DNA from: Adineta vaga
Lineage: Eukaryota > Rotifera
DNA length: 64,000 nucleotides
NCBI GenBank assembly: GCA_021613535.1
Contig: CP075493.1
Span: 3,720,001 to 3,784,000, forward strand
Direction: 5' to 3'
Positions within the stretch are counted from its first letter, which is position 1. The number at the start of each line of letters is the position of its first letter. Below, in pieces: positions 60,009 through 64,000 of the stretch. The position numbers and the translations under genes are program-made. The notes below the pieces were generated by a model, which did not search any database, was not told where the DNA came from, and saw nothing but the letters and a program-made list of their open reading frames with translations.

Positions 60009-62165
60009 TTAATATTCATCTTTACTCGATGGATTAACAATTCCCGCTTCAATTGCTTCAAAGACAGTATAAGCATCTTGATCAGCAGGAATATGAATTG
60101 CATCTTGTAGAGAATAGAATTCTTGTAATTCATCATAATAAATCATATATGCTTCGTAACGTTTTTGTACAATTTCATTTTGATCCGTTGGATGTTGAAT
60201 TAAACGTTGTTTGATTTCATTTGTTGAGACTGAATGATCATGAGAATGAAAACGATTACCTGTTATTGGATCGAATGATCGTTGACTCAAACGTTCGAAT
60301 GCAACATCGAGAGGAATATCCAAAAAGAAAATTCTAAATAGGATGAATTCATTTTTGTATAATTTCGATATTATCTTACCGATTCGGTGTAATGTTTGAT
60401 GTTCGTGCTAAACTTTCTGCTTGTTCACGTGTACGAGGAAAACCAATCATAATCCAACCTTTTGTTGAACAATCTTTTTCATTTAAACGTTCTCGAATTA
60501 ACTGCATTAATAAACTATCGGGAACTATTCATCAAAAATTTATAACTTTCAAAAGAAAAATTGATTATTAATGAAATTACCTAATGATTGTTGAGTTACA
60601 TATGATTTCATACTGTTACCGATCGATGTTTTATTCGCAATTTGTTGTTTTATCAATGTTGGTATTGATACTAAAATGACATAGAATAATACAAATAGTG
60701 TTCTGAAATATCATTATTAGGTTAACGTCAGATCAGTTTGAGAAATTTTTATTTATGTCTTACCAATAGGTATGTCATATTTTCGTGAAAGTTGTACTGC
60801 AACTGTTTTTCGTCCACTACCAGTCGGTCCAAGAATAAGAATTCGTGGAGTACGTGGTGCAATAGAACGTGGTTTTTTACTAACATACGAATACACTTGA
60901 GTAAAAACATCATTCAATGGTTGATCAGCATTGATTGCACGTAAATTTGACTTGAAACAATCTTTAATTCCATCAATATTTCTAATGAAAAAAAAAGAAA
61001 TCTTTGACAACAGACAAAATTATAAAGAAAAACTTTAATTAACCTTCGATATTCTTTTAACCGTGAAATCATCTGTTCTTCAGAATTTTCTTCTAATTGC
61101 ACTAAACGTTCTTGAATTTCATGAGAATTTGGAATATTCCATGTTATATGATAAATATCTAGAAGATCAACAGTATAAAATAAGAAAATTAATTTGAACA
61201 AAATAATCTTCTTTCCAAACCTTTTGTTTTCGAATCAATTCGTTTTCCTGCAGCACGTTCAATCAAAGCTGTATTCAATGCTTCCAAACTTACTATGATA
61301 AATATAAATCTATCAGAAATATATTTAATTCTCGTACTCACCAACATGTTTTGGACATATTCCTTTCGATTGTAATGCTAATGTTTGTTCTCGATTTCTA
61401 GGAAAATCGACTAATATCCATCCACGACGAAAACAATCGAAATCTTTAAATCGTTGTTCATACAAATCTGCCCATAGAGATGCAGAGATATTATCCTACA
61501 CATGAAGTTTAAATACGTATATGACAATTATAGATTTGATTATATACATAAGTTGGATTTGACGATAGTTTATCTTTGAATTTATTAGGAATATTTTGTA
61601 AAAGTTCTTTTGATTCAATTAAAACTGTGTTGAGTTTTTTCTGTAACATTTTAGCAATTGTATGACGACCAGAAGCTGGTGGACCAAGAATTATAATTTT
61701 TGGTGCTATGAAAGAAAACGTCTTATTCGTGATTTGCAATATGAAAACGAACATTTCATTTACCGTCGAAATCCCTTTGAAGTAAATCAATTAGATAGAT
61801 TAATGGATCATCAGGACGATCGATAAGTAACGATGAAATGCATCGCTAAAAATATACGATGAAATGTGATTGATGAGAAAATATATTAGATCAAATATGA
61901 TTTTCAGTTCTGTATCCTATTCATAGAATTCAACATAATTGAGAAAACTAGGACGTGCTAAACTACATTGAATATCTTAATCATATATATATATATATTG
62001 TTATGGAGAAGTATGTGATGATTTTCTCTTCCAATTCATTGATTCAATATCGTTATTTCCATTAGATGAATGTCATTTTACCTGAAATAATTCGAATATT
62101 TCATTTTTTTCTGCATAAAGTGAAAATTCCGGTGAAATTGTCGATGGACGTGTTGTATTATCCAT
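60009..62165 (-). CDS. AK8: Adenylate kinase 8-like protein with two kinase domains
   Basis: Multiple small exons run from ATG 62163-62165 to TAA 60009-60011 (first exons 62082-62165, 61764-61845 and 61705 downward). The N-terminus MDNTTRPSTISPEFSLYAEK and NEIFELFQ match AK8. Domain 1 has IIILGPPASGRHTIAKML, FRRGWILVDFPRNREQ and GKRIDSKTKDIYH. Domain 2 has RILILGPTGSGRKTVAVQL, a GWIMIGFPRTRE segment, FFLDIPLDVAFERL and SFDPITGNRFH. The end is YTVFEAIEAGIVNP, as in AK8. AK8 is a cilium/flagellum-linked nucleoside phosphate kinase that interconverts AMP, ATP and ADP. Both P-loops carry Arg where the invariant Walker A Lys is expected (SGRHT and SGRKT), so activity is uncertain. Middle exons were read by similarity rather than fully phase-checked. 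Confidence 0.9.
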
Positions 62166-62556
62166 CGTCTATGTAAAAAGTTATCAATCAATTCATACCA
62201 TTTCAAATTATTGCAACTATGGTAACAAAATATCGAAAAAGAAAGAGGAAAAATATTGTTCTTTATATGTATAAAAATTTCGTTGAATTAAAATTCATTT
62301 TATTACGAGATAAGAAAAAAAAGAATCATTGTTCTTGTAGATGTCACTGTATCTATATTTTGATAGATGGAATTTTCAATCCATTGTTTCGAAATCGAGA
62401 GAAAAGAAGAGAAATGTGATTGACTGACGAGGCAGGTTGGACAAACAAAAAAAAATACGTTCGATTCGGTGTGTGTTTGTCTGTCAGTGTTGTTGTTTTT
62501 TTTCTATAGCTTTTCATATCTTAGTTCGTTAGTGTGAACATTGAATTTTTTTGTTT
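62166..62556. promoter_or_regulatory. Divergent promoter, AK8 / AT-hook gene
   Basis: Only 391 bp separate the two start codons, so a shared bidirectional promoter is likely. An acceptor-like TAG on the minus strand lies four bases before the AK8 ATG (62169-62171), and CTATAG on the plus strand near 62503-62508 precedes the AT-hook gene. The ORF at 62219-62419 is not supported. Confidence 0.5.
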
Positions 62557-64000
62557 ATGGATGATTTATCTTTATATCCTCTTTCCAATGGAAATTATTA
62601 TTCCACTGATAATGATAGTGAAACATTTGATGACGAAGAAAACGAAATGATTCAGCAGCAGCAGCAGCAACAACAACAACAACAACAACTACCTATTCAA
62701 AATGAACGTGGTGGACGTCGAAAAGGTGTTCCACGTCGTTTACAATTATCTCCTGAAGTAATCAAAACATCGACACAACGGCTTCTTCCCGTTGCATTGA
62801 CGAAATCTGCTGCTGCTGGTGGTGTTCATCATCATGAACAACCAATTTTAACGTCTGATCAAGAAGATGAGAATGAGATTGAAGATATTTATCAAGCAAA
62901 TCTGAATGAACAAAATTATCTTCAATTAGATTTTTCTTCAACACATTTTGTTGATAATAATAATAATCTTGAAGAGAATGAAGATGTCTTGGAAATAGTC
63001 GATGATATTCTAGCTGATATTGTAACAATTATTGTTAAAGATATTAAAGAACAACGTAGAAAAGTAACGATCAAAACAAATGGACATTTTCATCCAAAAA
63101 AACAAAGCAATGAAAATCAAAAAATACCGAATGGAAAACATTATACAAATGGTCATAGGTAAATAATAGACAAGCATCATTCCGGTTTTTTAGAAAAAAA
63201 AAGCTTCTTCTCTCTTGTCTATCTTATGAGGCAATGTATTCAGTTTCAATTGTTTCTGATAAGTAAACATCAAGGTTGCTCAAAGCAAATATGTTTTGAA
63301 TGGCGTCTAATGAAACGTTTCGATTCTATTGATACATTTACGGCCGTTTTTTTTTTGCCAAGTTATTATAAGCAATCAATATACGAATAATTTTTGTTTT
63401 AGTACTCGAACTGAACCATTAACAGCGACAAAATTATCTGATCCTTCGGCATTATTTAATGATTTAACTAAAACAATGCAATTCAATTCTCAACAACAAT
63501 TAGTTAAACATAAATTATCACCATCATCATCATCATTTTCTTCACCACCATCAGTTAAACGACAAAAAACATCAGAATCATCAGTACCATTATCAATGCA
63601 ACAACAACATCAACAACTTTTATGGGAAATGACACAACAATTGATGATGTCATCAGCATCACCTGAGAATGATAGTCTTGGATCACTTAATTCTTCTCTA
63701 CTTAAACAACAATTACTTGGTGTTCCTCAGCTGGATAGCAATCCTAAACGAGCTAATCGTCCATCAAAACCTCAAGCACAATCACCTGGAATGACAACAA
63801 ATACAAGTATGATTCCACCAACATCTCATACTTCAACAAGTCCATTGTCATTTGAACGTGGTAATTTTGCTCCAAGACGACGTGGACGACCACCAAAATA
63901 TGTTACAGATCGAGGATTAGCTGGTCTTTCATCGCTTGATCTCGATCCATCCTCATTAACATCATCATATGATCAACTTTTTGCCGCTATTGAAAATGGC
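62557..64000 (+). CDS. AT-hook nuclear protein, 5' part
   Basis: The gene is cut by the right window edge. Exons 62557-63158 and 63403 onward join AG|T. ATG 62557 (MDDLSLYPLSNGNYYSTDND) is preferred to in-frame TTG 62551. The protein has an acidic start, a 12-residue Gln run, a basic RGGRRKGVPRRLQLSPEVIK segment and a short acidic hydrophobic helix (EDVLEIVDDILADIVTIIVK). A Lys-rich part, a Ser-rich region and an AT-hook (RRRGRPPKY, about 63874-63900) follow; AT-hooks bind the minor groove of AT-rich DNA. It is probably a chromatin or transcription factor, but no catalytic domain is visible in this part, so the family stays open. Confidence 0.7.

Noticed and set aside
9600-62560. A spliced-leader RNA gene in the window
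   Set aside because: I looked for a short leader followed by GTAAG and an Sm-like site but found no convincing candidate, so trans-splicing is inferred only from acceptor positions.
1-64000. CRISPR array, phage, insertion sequence or bacterial operon
   Set aside because: No regularly spaced repeats, no transposase or integrase, and every recognised protein-coding gene is eukaryotic with spliceosomal introns or metazoan family membership.

Overview
This window looks like metazoan nuclear DNA from an AT-rich, intron-dense genome. Most introns are 49-75 bp with GT..AG ends, and intergenic DNA is rich in poly-A/T and TA/CT microsatellites. The animal-specific gene set (paired-type homeobox with OAR, T-box, Frizzled, Nanos, NMDA-type glutamate receptor, neuronal calcium sensor, GIGYF), together with gene structure and composition, best fits a rotifer, probably bdelloid. 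The species assignment is inference; another spiralian cannot be excluded. No viral, plasmid or bacterial segment was seen.

Layout, left to right. 1-778: 3' part of a Rax/Rx homeobox gene (+). 3333-9244: 17-exon GIGYF translational repressor (+), followed by CENP-S/MHF1 at 9674-10238 (+). 10239-14069: long noncoding stretch upstream of a Frizzled 5/8-type Wnt receptor (14070-16693, +). Next come minus-strand genes: Nanos (17655-18633), an unrecognised 132-aa protein (19128-19639), a strongly divergent NMDA-type ionotropic glutamate receptor (20021-24163), a membrane-anchored hexosaminidase D (26321-28206) and Ubc13/UBE2N (28786-29615). UBE2N is divergent from a tail-anchored golgin-like coiled-coil gene (30442-34931, +), which is followed after only 91 bp by the macrodomain hydrolase OARD1/TARG1 (35023-35503, +). 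A T-brain-like T-box gene (37070-38751), a costars protein (39238-39782), a secreted C16orf89-like protein (40454-41495) and a small coiled-coil protein (42014-42673) follow on the plus strand. An ARF-like GTPase (42831-43462, -) and a tRNA-Leu(UAG) (43992-44070, -) come next. From 44.9 to 54.9 kb there is a sparse minus-strand region with a 619-aa scaffold-like protein, which has two candidate first exons, and a second 265-aa low-complexity protein. The window ends with a neuronal calcium sensor (56919-58696, -), adenylate kinase 8 (60009-62165, -) and, divergent from it, the start of an AT-hook nuclear protein (62557 to the window end, +).

The gene models were built by joining exons by hand and checking splice phase. 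Every multi-exon model for which a length is given closes in frame, except where stated. Subfamily names rest on remembered family motifs, not on searches.

The most interesting observations are: (i) an NMDA-type receptor that keeps its overall architecture but has lost the ligand-carboxylate arginine, part of the pore loop and the Asn of the gate motif; (ii) acceptor-like AGs placed 0-6 nt before the start codons of several genes, one only 91 bp after another gene's stop, which suggests spliced-leader trans-splicing or an operon; (iii) an LC8-motif-rich scaffold with alternative first exons, beside another protein carrying pYxN-type motifs; (iv) AK8 with altered Walker A lysines in both kinase domains.
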